Source: Sphagnum compactum (Eukaryota > Bryophyta > Sphagnopsida > Sphagnales). Taken from it: a DNA stretch of 64,000 nucleotides. Below the pieces are notes generated by a model. That model had not been told where the DNA came from. It was given only the letters and a program-made list of their open reading frames with translations, and searched no databases. The DNA is taken from assembly GCA_965153455.1 (NCBI GenBank), contig OZ234495.1, positions 2,728,001 to 2,792,000 on the forward strand, given 5' to 3'. Shown one piece after another: positions 1 through 13,037 of the stretch (position 1 is its first letter; the number at the start of each line of letters is the position of its first letter). The translations under genes and the position numbers were made by a program.

Positions 1-685
1 AGAGATTTTTTAAAAATTTGCCTACTCTTTCAAAGCAAAGGTGAGCTAAAAAGCATTTGCCTATTCTTTAAACCTTTTCTTCGTGCACTAAAATAATGCA
101 GAAATCATTTCTCTTCATATTGTGAAAAAATGATTCTTGTAACTTTCTTGGTGCACAAGGGTTTATTTATTTTCAATTTTGTGATGTAGTAGTCATCCAC
201 ATTGTGAACATCCATCCACAAGAGGGATTAGCCAAATTTTGCTATAGGCCAGAGAAGAAAGTAGAAAAAAATAAAAAATCCTCATATATTTTGGCGACTT
301 GTGGGGAACCTATTGTTGAAATATGACAATTTCAGAGCAAATTAATGTGGAAGAGAGAACTTGCTCCTTGAAACACCCATCGGGATTCTGAATACATTTT
401 CTCTAATCCAATCTTGTTGGCTGCCAAAAACCCAAGAGATCATGTACAGTGCAAGACTAACAAGCTGCTAAGTTCAAGCACAAGTCTCCTCCTGTGCACT
501 CAGACAATTTGGCACATTGCTGAATTCTGTAGTAATTTCTTTCCTTCCTCTTCATGATTAATGGGTTGATTGACTGGTTGCTGTGTTCAGCAGCAGCAAT
601 TTGTGAATAAGTCTAGACCCGAGCAAACATCCTGTCATGACACAACAATTTTGTGTATGTACATTACATAACTATTGCTATTAGA
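1..685. other. Intergenic / 3' flank of the glycosyltransferase gene
   Basis: AT-rich sequence with no supported coding region. The part next to 686 probably includes the 3' UTR of the minus-strand glycosyltransferase gene. I cannot place its poly(A) site. Confidence 0.5.
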
Positions 686-3600
686 CTAGCTTATTTTACC
701 AATAAGGTATTCACCTTCTTGGCAAGTCCCAATGTGGAAGCCAATCTCCTCTTTATCCCATGACTGGATTTTACAACATGATCTTCGGGGTGCCTGCACA
801 CAATCATGGCCATAAATAAATATTAAGGTGACCCATTTTACAGGTTTGAGCCTCTTGTGTTTTTTTGCCAAGTATTAAACGCAATGTCTAACCTGGATGT
901 GATTATATGTTTTTCGGTTGCTTTCGAATATTCACAGAGGATTTTTGGTGTCTGAGGTAATCCCTATTTTAACACCCATGGACTTAAAACTTTTCTTCGT
1001 GAGATGTTGGAATCATTAGTGCAAAGCAAACCCATTTTGGATCAGAATGATTTGCTTGGATGAAATTGTATATAAAAATTAATTACCTGATACCAATCTT
1101 CAGGAATTGGCTCCTTCACAACTCGTATCCGATTGACTGAATTGATGACTTCCATGAAGGGTTGATGGCAATCAGCCTTTGCTCTTCTCTCATCATCTCC
1201 CTTGAAATAAACGCTCTCAAGCAAGCCTTGAGAGGAGTTGGAGTTGGAGTTATTGAGTGGACCTTGCATAGATTCCACGTAATATCGTGTTGGGTGTGCG
1301 CAATGGTCCTTTGGATTATAGCTTCGAAGCTTGAATGAGAATGCTGAAGCGTCCGATTTTCTCTGCAGAGATTTAAATGTCCGAATGGCTACCTCCATTT
1401 CATGTGGTGCTAGGAATCCATAATGAACATGGACAACATAACCCCAAGAAACTGAGAAGGACCATTTCAGTTGTTCATTGTAACACATGGACTGTTGCAT
1501 GACACTTCCAGATTCCACCTTCATTGCTTCAGTCAACTTTCGTAAAGATTGCACCTGGTTCATGCGTGGGAAGATTGGGGAGATTGAATCCAAATGATGG
1601 ATGCTTAGGATTGGTGTCACTGGATGTGCCGCAAGTATTCCGAAGGGATCCCCTTTTATATCCATCTGCACAATGTAATTGTAGGACAATTCTTCAGCTT
1701 TGTAACTTTCAGCATACCCCAACAAGCACACTTTTCCTTTAACTTCTTGACATATTATCAGCCTTGCATTCTTGTGACCCAATTCTTCCTTGCAAGGATT
1801 CATACCTATGTAGATTAGCGTATGCAATTCTTGCAACAATCCCATTGTTCGTTGCCAAGATTAGTGACTAATAATGTAGATTAGCATATGCAATTCTAGC
1901 AACAACCCGATTGTTCCTTGCAAAGATTAGTAACTGATAATGTAGATGAGCACACACGATTCTTGTGACCCAATTGTTGCTCCCAAGGATTAGTAACATG
2001 TTAGAAACTTGATCTTTTGGTTGCTTAATTCAGGCACGACATTTTGGGTTGGAAAGAGATAAGAGTTTGCCTAGAGTTTTAAACAAAAAGTGTGCTTGTT
2101 TTAATTACCTGATGGAATCCAGGATTTTTAGTAAGAGAAACCCCAAGTTCTAACATGCATGCATAGATCCGGTCGTCACTCCCTAGCATCTGTCCGTACC
2201 TGTCCCCATAATCATGTCCAACAAAAATTCGTGATCCAGCCTCACATGTGGTGTTCTACACACAGATCTCAAATTGAAATTGCAATCTCAAAAAGCCCAA
2301 ATTCAAGGTTAATAGCATTTTCTTTTAGCTCAAGTACTACATTCAAATATTGGGTCTCCCCAATTCCTCACAAATTTAAAGAAATGAACAAAAAAACAGA
2401 TCATTTGAGTTTGTCGCTCTTGTAGTAACAAGGAAGAGTTGCGACAATCAAAATCATCATTATAATAATTCCCTCCTCCCCCAAATGAACAAAAATCTTA
2501 AGTTTTTGTAAGTCACATGTGGGATTGAAGAATGAAAGGAAAAAGGCATAATCCAATTGGTAATTTAATCCTTGAAATCCTGAGGAGATTCAACGAGCAA
2601 AAAAATTGATAACAAAAAAAATCATTTGAAATTAGTAGGGAGATGGGTTTATGACGCAACAGAAGAAGATTCAAGCTTTGAAAAATATTCTTGTTGCAGA
2701 ATCTAGAATAAAAGCTTGAGGTGATCTAGAAGAGAGTATTAAGCTAGAAGAATTTTGTTACAAAAATACAATAAAAAATCAAACAAGAATCAGTTCATGT
2801 CTCTCAAATGTGCAATCCAATCCTGCAAGCTTCACTGAGCTTGTTGAAGAATTTTGCAATGGAGCTTCTTCTGCAATCAAGCTTCACTGAGCTTGTTGAA
2901 GAATTTTGCAAAATGGAGCTCCTGCAAGCAAGCTTCACTGAGCTGATTGTTGAAGGATTTTGCAATCATCTTGAGATCTGTTTCACTGAGCTATAAATTG
3001 TGGAAGAATTTTGTGAAGAATTTGCAATATTCATCTTGCAAGCTTCACTGAGCTAAATTTTGTTGAAAATTTTTGAGAAGAATTTACAGTATTCATCTTG
3101 CAAGCTTCACTGAGCTAAATTTGGTTGAAAAAATTTGTGAAGAATTTGCAGTATTCATCTTGTGAGCTTCACTGAGCTAAATTTTGTTGAAGATTTTTGT
3201 GAAGTTGAATTTGGAAGGGGAGATTGAATGTGAGAAGGAGAGGAGGTTTTGGAGAAAGTAGTGATGATGGCAAGGGAATTTTGTTGAATAGGTACCTGAA
3301 ATTGCACTGATCTTGCATCTGTGCAAGGGCTTTGGCCAAGGGGAAGCTGATAGCAAACCCACCACCACCAAAAGCCATGTTGTAGGAAAAGAAGAGATTC
3401 TGGGCATGAGTCTCAGAGGAGCTTCCCACGTAGAACATGCGAGTGTGATCATACTGGGACAGGACCTTGACCAGATTCTCAGGGAAGAAGAAAGTATCAT
3501 CATCTCCGATCACAAACCAATCCACTTCCGGTAACCCAAGTCGGAAAGTCTCGGAAACAATGCGTGACAGTCGCACTCCGGCTTTGTAATTGTCACGTCG

Positions 3601-4287
3601 CCAGTTGAATCTCTTTCTGTCGGAAACATCTTCCGAGATCTTGTGAGGAGGCCATGGAGAATCCTCCTCAGCCTCTCCTTGTTGCTGCTGCTGCTGCTCA
3701 TCGCTCCTTACAATTGTTCCATTCACTTCTTCGTCCAACCAGACAAATCCCCGGAGCTTCTTCCCGCCACAGCTATTCCACCACAGTCTTATGTACTCTT
3801 TCCTCGTGGCCCAGTTCTTCGCAGCTGCACCGATCCCGAACACAATTCTCGAAAGATCAGTAGCAGTGGTAGAAGGAGACTTTGTTGTTGGCGGTGAAGC
3901 TGGAGCTGCTGCTGGTGCAGTGGTTTGCGGCAGATGATGATCATGGGTGCCGATTGCTGAAAGATTAGTAGCTGCTGCTTGAAGATTCTCACGACCTTGA
4001 GTACAGAAGAAGGAGGACGAGGAGCTGCTACTGGGATCTAGATCGGTGCCGTTTTGCAGGAGTAAGAATTGAACCATGTAGATGCAGGAGCACACAGCGG
4101 CAATCGCTACTAGTATGAAGACTGTTATGCTTCTGTATCCCATCGTCCCCATCCCCTGCATCAGTTGCTGATCCAGCAACTGAGATGCTCCAAAGAATTG
4201 GAACTTAGACTTTGTTCCTCCCCCTCCTCCTGCTGCTGAAGCTGCTGCTACTGCTGCCGCTCCTCCTCCTCCTCCTCCTCTTGCCAT
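686..4287 (-). CDS. DUF604 / Fringe-like glycosyltransferase, four exons
   Basis: Spliced CDS: 4287-3296, 2199-2109, 1665-1087, 793-686, giving 589 aa. All junctions are GT-AG and keep frame. The ATG at 4287 is chosen because the upstream in-frame codon at 4305 is TTG. The N-terminus is Gly/Ala-rich, then one hydrophobic segment (about residues 40-65) predicts a type II Golgi membrane protein. A low-complexity Gln/Glu stretch follows. The Fringe-like catalytic part shows a DDD metal-binding motif (GDDDTFFF). Exon 2 encodes GSDDRIYACM and exon 3 opens with DIKGDPFGILAAHP, both DUF604 hallmarks, and exon 4 holds the C-terminal APRRSCC cysteine block. Family members are annotated as beta-1,3-glycosyltransferase-like; donor and acceptor are unknown. 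Introns are 1096, 443 and 293 nt, and the first two carry minisatellites. No frame damage is visible. Confidence 0.9.
1743..1999. repeat. Minisatellite of about 66 bp, roughly four units, in intron 2
   Basis: Units starting near 1809, 1875 and 1940 share TGTAGATTAGC, a GCAATTCTTGCAAC-like block and an AGATTAGTAACT-like end. A partial unit precedes them from about 1743. The array lies inside intron 2 of the glycosyltransferase gene, next to the exon 3 acceptor at 1666. Confidence 0.8.
2816..3190. repeat. Minisatellite of 50-62 bp, about seven units, in intron 1
   Basis: The core AAGCTTCACTGAGCT recurs at about 2829, 2879, 2930, 2980 (partial), 3042, 3101 and 3165. Each core is followed by a variable TTGTTGAAGAATTTTG-like spacer. 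The core has AAGCT/AGCTT arms and can form a small hairpin. The array sits in intron 1 of the glycosyltransferase gene, just downstream of the exon 1 donor. Confidence 0.85.
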
Positions 4288-4685
4288 CTCTCTTTCCGCC
4301 AGCAAAAATGCGATTCCCTGTACTACTGCTACAACTAGTACTACTCCTTGAGATCAGCTAGAACTTTGGTGACAATCTAGACTCTAGACTGCTGGGTTCT
4401 TGTCATTGCAAATTTCTGATTGCTTTGGAATTTGGATCCAGCTTCAAGCTGAACACACAAATTAATCTCCATGGGATTGATAACATGAGGACAACCCACA
4501 AATCACAAAGCAATCTAAGCTTCCAACTCTCTCTCTCTTTTCTTCTTTTTTTCCTGGGGAGCTTCAAAATTGTGAAAACACAAAAAAACACTCAACAACA
4601 ACAACTACAAACGATGGTCCTCACAAGCTGCCAGTTCACAAATCAGCTGGTCCAGACTTATACTAAGAAATTCTCTCCCAACAAA

Positions 4686-4720
<35 letters not shown>
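4686..4720. repeat. (CA)n/(TA)n microsatellite
   Basis: Uninterrupted CA dinucleotides run straight into a TA tract. Confidence 0.95.
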
Positions 4721-4721
<1 letters not shown>

Positions 4722-4951
4722 TTGGTTCCCAAGCAAGAAGCTTCTTCAAACCTTGATCTTAATTCTCAACAGCGTCAGACTTTGTGGTCAAACCCAAGTG
4801 GTTGCAACTTCAAATTATGGAATTTTGAGGACCAAACACCAAACCCCCAAGGTTTTGTAGCTCTCTGATCAGTAAAGGAGAATCTCTAGTATTTTGTTCA
4901 AAAAACCTGAAAACCCACAAAAACAAATAGCTGTGTACACTTGTGCTGTAA

Positions 4952-4976
4952 GAAGAAGAAGAAGAAGAAGAAGAAG
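4952..4976. repeat. (AAG)n microsatellite
   Basis: At least eight uninterrupted AAG triplets in the leader region of the glycosyltransferase gene. Confidence 0.95.
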
Positions 4977-7107
4977 CTAGCTCCACAAAGCTCCAACAAC
5001 AAAAGCAAAACACTTGTAATGAAGGGCCCTCTCAAATTACTCAAATTTGTGTCTTGTGTTTTCTTGGGTTTGGGTTTGTGGGTTTCAAGTATTGTGTGGT
5101 TTGAAAATTTGATCCCCCACCACCCCCTACCCCAACCCATGACATCATCACTCCTCAATTCTTTTCTTTTCTTTCTACACCAGATTCACCACCAGACAAT
5201 TGAGTTTCACAGCTACAGAAGCTGCTATCAACACTTGTTGATCAAGGATTTCACAGGAGAGAAAGAGAGAGAGAGAGAGTCTCCATGTATAGCAAATTTC
5301 TGAGTCTTTGTCATCAACAACAACCTTCCCCCCACCTTCCCATCTTGTTTCAGGTCTCACACAAGAGTTTTTTTTGGCTTTTTTTTTTTTGCCCAAGTCT
5401 CACTGCCTCCTCCTCTTCTTCCTTCTCCTTTTGTTGTTGTTGTGGTTGTATTTTATTGTAATGAAATTACATAGTTTTTCGGGGCGAGGTGGATGATTTG
5501 GGGGGAGGGTGGCAATTTGGTGTTCCCAAGTGTATTCAATATGGTTCACCACATGCGCAATGGTTATTTGTTATGTTCCCCCAATTTGTTCCAAATGGCA
5601 CACTTTGTTCCATATGTTTTGCCCAAAATCCTCTAAAATCCTCCTCTTGTAAAGTATATATGTAGCCCAAAAGAAAATTATACTTTATGCCTATTTTGGG
5701 AGTGGCTAAAGTATGTTCACCATCCTCACTTCTATTTTAGGAGAATGTGAAAGTGAGGGTTGCTCCCTTTTCTTTTGGGTGGAGGAATCAAAGAAGTTCC
5801 AAGACCCTAAAGGAAAAAAAAATGTCTTGCTAATCACACTCACCTAACATAACAAGAAGGGAAGGTGGCAATGGAGAAAAAGGAGGGAGGAGTTGCATCT
5901 CCAATTTTAAAAATATGCTTAAGTTTCAAAATCCAAATGAATTCTCATCAAAATATAATAGTCATAAATTCAATCACCAATGTTTTTCTCCTCGCAATAG
6001 ATTTTTCCATTTTCTCCCAAAAAAATTAATAAAAATAATCAATCACCAATACCAAGTAACCGACCAGAAGTGGCCAACTCTTCCTTATTTTTAAGAAGTG
6101 AGATTTGACTTTGGTGCATCAAACCCTCACTCTTTGCTCCTACCCTTTCCTTCCTTCATTCCTGTTGATGTATTTTTCTCAACAAAGGTTTGTCTAGATT
6201 TTGATTTTTGAATTTTTGATTTAAAGTAATAATAATAATAATAATAATAATTGGGGGGCTTTGATTGGATGGTGTGTATTTGTTGCTTGGTCCTTCCTTT
6301 AGGTTAATGTTTATACAATGTTGGGTGGTTAATATAGAAAGGAATTGACCTACCCCCGCCCCTTCATTGGGGCGGTTCTTAGGGTTCATATCTGCAAAAA
6401 AAAATTTAAAAAGAATTCATTTTGGATATGTAACCATTTTTTTAAAATATTAAAAATAAATAAAATAACCCACCTTTATTCATTACGGATTCTTTCATGA
6501 AAACCCGCTAGTTCTTGGAGGTATTTGGAAAAACAACCAAGAAACTGGGGAAATTCGATTCTTTTTCCCCCAAAAATTGGAACTGGGCACTAGTAATAAA
6601 TAAAAAAAGAGCAAGATTTTATTACCCAACCCTCATTTTTTACATTTTTTGTTTCCCGTGATGATACCCAACCAAGTAAAAATCAGAGCGGGTGATTTAC
6701 ACTCCGCAAATCTACAAGCCCACCCACCACACTCAGCATTGGATCAGATCATCTAAAAGGGTGTGTGTGAGGTGGTTAGGTGGTTTGGTTTGTGAAGGGG
6801 AATCCATCATATGGTTCTCATATATATGTGTGTGTGTGTATGTGTGTGTGTTTTTTGGGGTTTTTTTGACTTGGCACAATATTGTATCCTACAAGCACAA
6901 TATCCAGAAAGCAAGAGTTGCATGCAGGTGTTACTTGACACCATCAAATAGGTATGAAAAAAGTTAGTTCATTGGGGACTATCGCATTGGATCCAACTTT
7001 TGGAAGTTTTACCTTATTAGAACTTGTTTCATGTACAACATCTTATCTATTGGCAGGGCCTGCGTGTTTGTTTGTGATGCCTTGTTTCTCTGTCCACATA
7101 CCATCAT

Positions 7108-7165
7108 CATCCATCCTACTTGGTGTGCTGGTGGGTGCTGGTTCACTCTGGCCCCCATCAAAGCT
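7108..7165. repeat. Dispersed repeat, copy 1
   Basis: This stretch matches 35268-35325 in the same orientation. Both contain CATCCATC, then TGTGCTGGTGGGTG, a GGTTC block and CTCTGGCC. Outside these limits the two sites diverge. No terminal structure is visible. Confidence 0.6.
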
Positions 7166-7452
7166 CCCCCCATTAACCACCAAACTTAGCTCTCATCTCC
7201 AAAGAATGGAACCAAATTTAGCCTTGGGCAGCAGTGTTGGCTAGTTTCCCTTCATCCAAATGGCAAGACTATTTTTGATATCCATTTTTCTAGAAACCAA
7301 TCCCTACCCTTTCAATGAATCTTTTACTTTCTGTACACAAGAAGAGGTTTCAATTGTGGCCCACTTGGGAGGCTTCTTCTGTTCTTCTGAGTCAACCAGT
7401 GGTGACATGAGGTTGGCTTGTACCCCCCCTTCTTTCTGAAGATCTAGAAGCT

Positions 7453-7473
7453 TAAACCCTAAACCCTAAAACC
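7453..7473. repeat. Interstitial telomere-like motif
   Basis: Nearly three copies of the plant telomere unit CCCTAAA. Similar short runs occur at 40511-40554, 45765-45788, 49569-49584 and 57504-57528. Confidence 0.85.
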
Positions 7474-8783
7474 CATCACCCACATTAACATTAGTTTTTT
7501 CCTACTTCTTGTTGGTAGCATCACAAGTACACAAAACACTTGAAAACATTTTGTAGGTGGGTTGTTCAGCTGCCCTAATTATCCCTGGGCAAGGCCACCT
7601 CCGGCAAGCAAGCGGCACTTATGCTTGTATGAAGGGCATTATGTTTTTTTCTTGTTTTTTTTAAAACTTTTTTTAATAAGTTTTTTTTATAAATTTAAAA
7701 TTAGGGGGTTGTGGCTTCTGTATGGGGTAAGAGCCCATTGTATCTCTTCCTTGATTGTTGCCACCAATCAATTCCCTTAATGGAAGGGTTGAGCTTTATG
7801 CTAGGTAAGTCCATTTGAGGAGAAGGGACGGTGTTCCCAAAATGCAAGGTTGCCTCGGGTGACCCCTCATTCGAAGAATGCCCTACTCCCAAGGGTTACC
7901 ATACACTTAGTAGTTTGGGTTGCATTATCATCCATGTAGATTCCCCCTCGTTGACAAAACCACCACTCTTTAAGCCTTTAAGCATGGTTATTGGTCCACC
8001 AAGAAAGAAAAAACATTTAGGGCCCTACAAGCCCATCCGATAGCCAACAACGAGACCCAAAAGTGAACCCAAGGGGCCAATGGAGCTTTTGTTACCCCCC
8101 GACTTTTCGAATATTTTTTTTATTGACCATGATCATGACCCACCCCCAAGTTGTTCCAAAAATTTGTGGTTTTCAAAAAAAATAATTCTTTATTTTCTTT
8201 TATTTTACCTTTGCATCTTGTAACTTTAGGATGATTTTGTTTTGAATTTTATTTTTATTTTTTTGAGATGTTTGTTTCTTAAGTTGAAAGAAGTTTAAGA
8301 AAGTTTGTTGAACTATTCCAATGGCATCAACCTTCACACTAGGATTGATAACAATCCCAATAAATAAAAAGCTTTTAACACTAAATATCAATGCCCTCAT
8401 TGACAAAAAATCATGAAGAAGTGAGTGTGAAGTTTAAAACATTATGACAAGCATGGTTTTCAAAGGTGTTAGAGGGTTAATGTTGTTTTTCCAAACTCTT
8501 GGTTGCAAATCTTTACAATGTCAAATGTTGATGAGCTATGTTCATTAGTGAGATATACACAAGGTATATTGTCAAACTATCCTAGTACCTTGGCACCTTT
8601 AATATTTCTTACACTTGCACTTCATGTTTTTACACACTACCATTGATGATGAAATGATAAATAAAATTGAAAATTGAGTTCCCTTCCAATGAAAATATTA
8701 AATGTCATTACATTCAACTTGAATTGAATTGAATCGAAATTTCAATACATGAACTCACAAATGATGGAAACAATGAGCAATTT

Positions 8784-9066
8784 TTCAATATTTTTGCATC
8801 AATTTGCATCCCATTTATCTTCAATTGAATTTAAATTTAACTCAATTGAAGATGAATTTTATTGAACTTGAGTTGAATTTAATCAAATTGAAATTCAATT
8901 CAATTTAGTTTGAATCTAGTTCCAACGGGTTTGAATTTCCTTCAATATTTTTTTAATTCAAATTCAATTCAATTTGAACTGATTTTAAGAATTTTTATTG
9001 AATTCAATTGATTTAAAATTCAATTGAAAAAAATGGGATGCAAATTGATGCAAAAAAATTATTGAA
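8784..9066. mobile_element. Fold-back (MITE-like) element with arms of about 50 bp
   Basis: The left arm 8784-8833 and the right arm 9017-9066 are near-perfect inverted repeats. Each contains GCATCAATTTGCATCCCAT or its reverse complement, followed by CAATTGAATTT. The interior is a scrambled series of AATTGAATT-type palindromes with no coding capacity. I see no convincing target-site duplication, so the superfamily is open. Confidence 0.6.
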
Positions 9067-11904
9067 TTAGAGTGGGTCACATTATTAAATACTATGACCA
9101 ATGTGGTGAGCCTTTCTTAATTTTGAATTTTTTATTGATGTCATTTGTGTTTATGAATCGAAGATCAATTCCCCCATGTTATCATCTTCCTTCATGCACA
9201 AAAAGGACTTCAAAGACTTTGTGTGTCGGATAACATGATGGGATGAACTAAAATATTGTTAGTATATAAACAAACATATCTCGGATGGAAGTACAAGGAC
9301 TTACAAGACTTGCAAGCTCCAAAAAGGCCATTTGTGTTGTATAGTATATATATGTCTAAGGTTTTAAGTTGACATTCAACTAATGTAGAGTGTTAAACCC
9401 ACATGTTAAAGCATTAGGTTTATTTGGCAAGTTTGCGGCTTTTACAATGTGTCGGACATCATCATTAATTTATATGATAAAATCAAGTCTTCGATCTAGC
9501 TAGATTGACAAAATACAACTTTTGGTCTCTTTTGTCAAATTTAAAGAATTGTTAATTGAACCATTGTTGTGTTTCACGTGCATTAAGTACGATTGGGTGA
9601 AGGATATATGTTCGTATGTTCATTCATGAAGACTTACATGGTGTGCACAACACTTGGGAATGGAAAGTTTTGACTAACATAGTACCTTGGCCACTTGCGA
9701 CTTAGAAATATGAACGTGATATACGTCTCCCCAAAGGCTCAAAAGAGACAAAATGATTGGTTGATTACTATGAGTCATGACTAGCTCACATGGATTCACA
9801 CCGAAACATAGAGTGTTAATTCCATAAACATTATAAATTGGTTGGACGGTATATCATGAAAGAGTATTCAAATGTCATCCCTTGGGCCAAATATTATGGC
9901 AAGTCAATTAGAAGAAGCGGTCATTTCTTGGCATTATGGAGATCATTATATCGTGTGCAAAATTTAGAGGTTTAATCTTATTTGGACTTTATTTGAAAGG
10001 TTTTACTTCATCCAAAGTACAATGTACATTATACACGGGCCATTTTAGTGCTGTGGGTGGAGCTTCTTTTTCAGGAGCTTTGCTCCCACCTTTTTATTTA
10101 AGCTTTTAATAATATTTGTCACTTTCAACATAATGTACTAATTGTTTAAATTGTCTCAATTATTTAAATATTTTTTAATTACATTTTAATAAATGAAAAT
10201 GAGACAATATAAGGTGAGAGATTATTTAGATGCAATCACTTGGGCCAACCGTTATACCGTATCAAATAATGTATGAGAATTTTAATGTGTAGTGTCTATT
10301 AAAGACATTGAACCATGTATAGATAGATATTGATCCAAACCGAAATATAATGGTATTTCATCCAAAACATATTGTGCAAGCCAATTTGTGATTGCCAACC
10401 GAGCTGCTCTTAGTTAGCCATTTCCTTCATGCTTTTTATTTGCAAATTGGTATTAGACTTTAGACTTCAAGTTTTTTTTTTCCATTCAACTTTTGTTGAA
10501 GACATTTTTGAATTTTGACATAAGTTAAAAGCACCTAGTGTAGCGAGCTCCCCTACTATATTATATTATATTCATTCCCAATGTGACCAAGTGTCCTTGT
10601 GAATATTAAACAATCATTTACTCATTTTGATCTAATAAATTTAGGGTTCTTGAAAGCACTTGAATGTGTTTTAGGAATGGAATTATAAAAATCTAGGGAG
10701 GTAGGAGAGGCATGTGTTTTCAAATTTTCAAAACCATATATATTGTGAAAAATCATATTTTCTCTTTTCCACTACCATTCTTGAATAAATTGTTTTAGTT
10801 TTCATCAAGGCCATCCTTAACTTACCATCGTCCAAAATCTTCCTTGTAAATGTGTTTCCATTAATCCATATTTCTCAAGAGCTTTTTTGACATTTGACGT
10901 CTCTCTACGATAATTGGCTTAACCCCTAAATAAGTGCCCAAACTTCCTAAACGTTTTTTTTCAACATTCCCACCACCTAAATTGTGAAAACCTTTGAAAT
11001 TTAAGAATTAATGGATCAAACAAATAAACCAACCGTTGAAGTGAAAATCACATGAAATTTTCAGTCAGCATGCCATTTCAAGCCTAAAATCACACTCCAC
11101 ATGACCCCCAAAAAAAGAAAAAAATTTGAAAAAAAATTTGGTTTATGCTTTGGTATAACAATTAGATTTTTTTTTAAACCATTTAAAGAACCATTTGTGA
11201 CTTATCAGGCATTTATGCCTTAACTTCCTCAAGAGTAAGGGGAAAAAGAACTAGTAGTTTTGGCCACCAACCGTAAACAAGAGCTTCCGAGCATTGCGCT
11301 TGGTTTTTGAGGGTTTAGGTTGTGAGTTGTAAACAAGAGCTTCCCTTGCCTTGCAACGACCTACTCTCAAGAGTAAAGTAAGTAATGGGTTGGGTTAGAA
11401 TGAATGAGGATTTGAGCTTCCCTAAGGCTTAAGGAAAATCCATGGCAAAACATCCACAAGAGGAATTAGCCAAATTTGGGCTACAAGTCAAGAAATGAAA
11501 GTAGAAAAGTTTAAAATTCCTCCTATATTGTCACCTATTGTCTAAAGATGCTGATTTCACGGAACAAATAAAAAATTAAAAAAATTCTTGAAATCTGGTG
11601 GTTACTTTGGTGCATTTTCTTCACAAAAATCATGAGTTGCACTTGATTTTAATCATTTTTTTCCCTGCCCAAAAAAAAAAAAAAAGACACTCAGATATCC
11701 CCTTGTTAGTTGTTACCTTGTATGTTATGCAATCAATCACCAAGTCTCTCCACCACATGGCTGGCATTTGGAGGAGCCACACTATCCATCCTCAATAAAG
11801 CTTCAATTTGCTGGCCAAGTCTTTTGCAACCCCTTCTCTCACAACCTTTTATCTCTTTGTGCATGTTGCCCTTTCTTCAAGCCTTGTACTACAGCTGGTT
11901 TGTT
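9067..11904. other. Intergenic, AT-rich, no gene recognised
   Basis: No ORF with domain character and no clear terminal repeats. Stretches such as 9240-10000 look like decayed repeat DNA that I cannot classify. Confidence 0.5.
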
Positions 11905-12275
11905 TTTTCCTTTTTAAAAGAATTTTTTTAAAGGGTATTTTTTTTTTCCCTTGATATTCCATAGCAAGAGAATTTTATGGGATTTTTTGTGTGGTTTCTT
12001 TTTCCTTTTTTAAAGAATTTTTTTTAAAGGGGTTTTTTTTTTTCCCTTGATATTCCATAGCAACAAAGTTTTATGGGATGATTTTGGCGTGGTTTCTTTT
12101 TCCTTTTTGAAAGAATTTTTTAAAGGGCAACTTTTTTCCCTTGATATTCCATAGCAAGAGAATTTTATGGCATTTTGGTGTGGTTTCTTTTGTGCTTTTT
12201 AAAGGAATTTTTTATAGGGTATTTTGTTTTCCCTTGATATTCCATAGCGAAAAAGTTTTATGGGATTTTGGTGTT
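11905..12275. repeat. Tandem satellite, unit 93-96 bp, four copies
   Basis: The landmark CCCTTGATATTCCATAGC recurs at 11948, 12044, 12138 and 12231. Each unit continues with a TTTTATGG(G)ATTTT block, GTGTGGTTTCTTTT and a T-rich tract. Copies differ mainly in the length of their poly-T runs. Confidence 0.9.
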
Positions 12276-13013
12276 GTCACAATGTGCCCAACAAAAGCAA
12301 AATAGAATTTGTTTTTTTCCCACGAATAATATACACATGTAGCACTTGTGAACTTCTTCCTTTATTTTTTGTCATTGACATTCCTTTCAAACAAATGGAG
12401 TGCACATTTTGTTAGATTGCTAACTCATTTGTGGTTTTGAAGGAAGTCGTAATAATTCAAGATACATTTCTTCAATTTATAACTTTGCCACAATTATAAT
12501 CAAGCTTTATATGCTTGGGAACGCTTGTTCCCTCAAGTTCTCCAGTTTATCGGCCTCGTTCTCTTGGTCTCACATTGCAGGGTGAGGGAATAAGCCTTCC
12601 CCTACACATGACCAACAAATATAAAGTTGGGTGAGAGCCAAAAGTGCAAAAGAAAATAAAGTGCAAGGAAGACCAAGTTGGTTAGAGAAAGGCAAGTTAT
12701 GGCCACCTTCAAAATATGCAACCCTTCCCTATGCATCTGAGTCCTGATGCCCTTATTTAATTATTTACTTATTTATTCTCTCAATTTATTCAGAGTCTAT
12801 GGTTTCAAGCACACTAGCTATCCATGTAATGGTTTTAATTATTAAATTGTTTTTTATTTTTATTTTATTTTTACAATTTTTTATTTTTTTTCAATACCTT
12901 TTCAAAAAGTAACTTTCCTAACTATTCTGAGATTGACATAAATAAATAATGATGAACTATTGGAAATCCTATGGGAACGTATGAGGGGGAAAAAAAGGGA
13001 AAAGAGGGGGGAA

Positions 13014-13037
13014 GGGGGGGGGGGGGGGGGGGGGGGG
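13014..13037. repeat. Poly(G) run of 24
   Basis: A pure G homopolymer preceded by a purine-rich GGGGGAAAA stretch from about 12984. It could form G-quadruplex DNA. Exact length is prone to sequencing error. Confidence 0.85.

Larger units (their letters stand above)
4288..5480 (-). promoter_or_regulatory. Probable leader/promoter of the glycosyltransferase gene, rich in simple repeats
   Basis: No conserved ORF is visible upstream of the ATG at 4287. The stretch holds (CA)n then (TA)n at 4686-4720, (AGA)n at 4952-4976 and (GA)n at 5260-5279, which read as CT/TTC tracts on the gene strand. Such tracts are common in plant 5' leaders. A promoter role is inferred from position only. Confidence 0.4.
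5481..8783. other. Intergenic, no gene recognised
   Basis: AT-rich and low complexity. It includes an (ATA)n tract at about 6228-6251, a (GT)n tract at about 6829-6852 and a telomere-like motif at 7453-7473. Small ORFs here have no recognisable domain and skewed composition. Confidence 0.6.

Noticed and set aside
3313-3990. Overlapping ORFs on both strands within glycosyltransferase exon 1
   Set aside because: They are shadows of the GC-rich exon, which alone shows family motifs and splice continuity.
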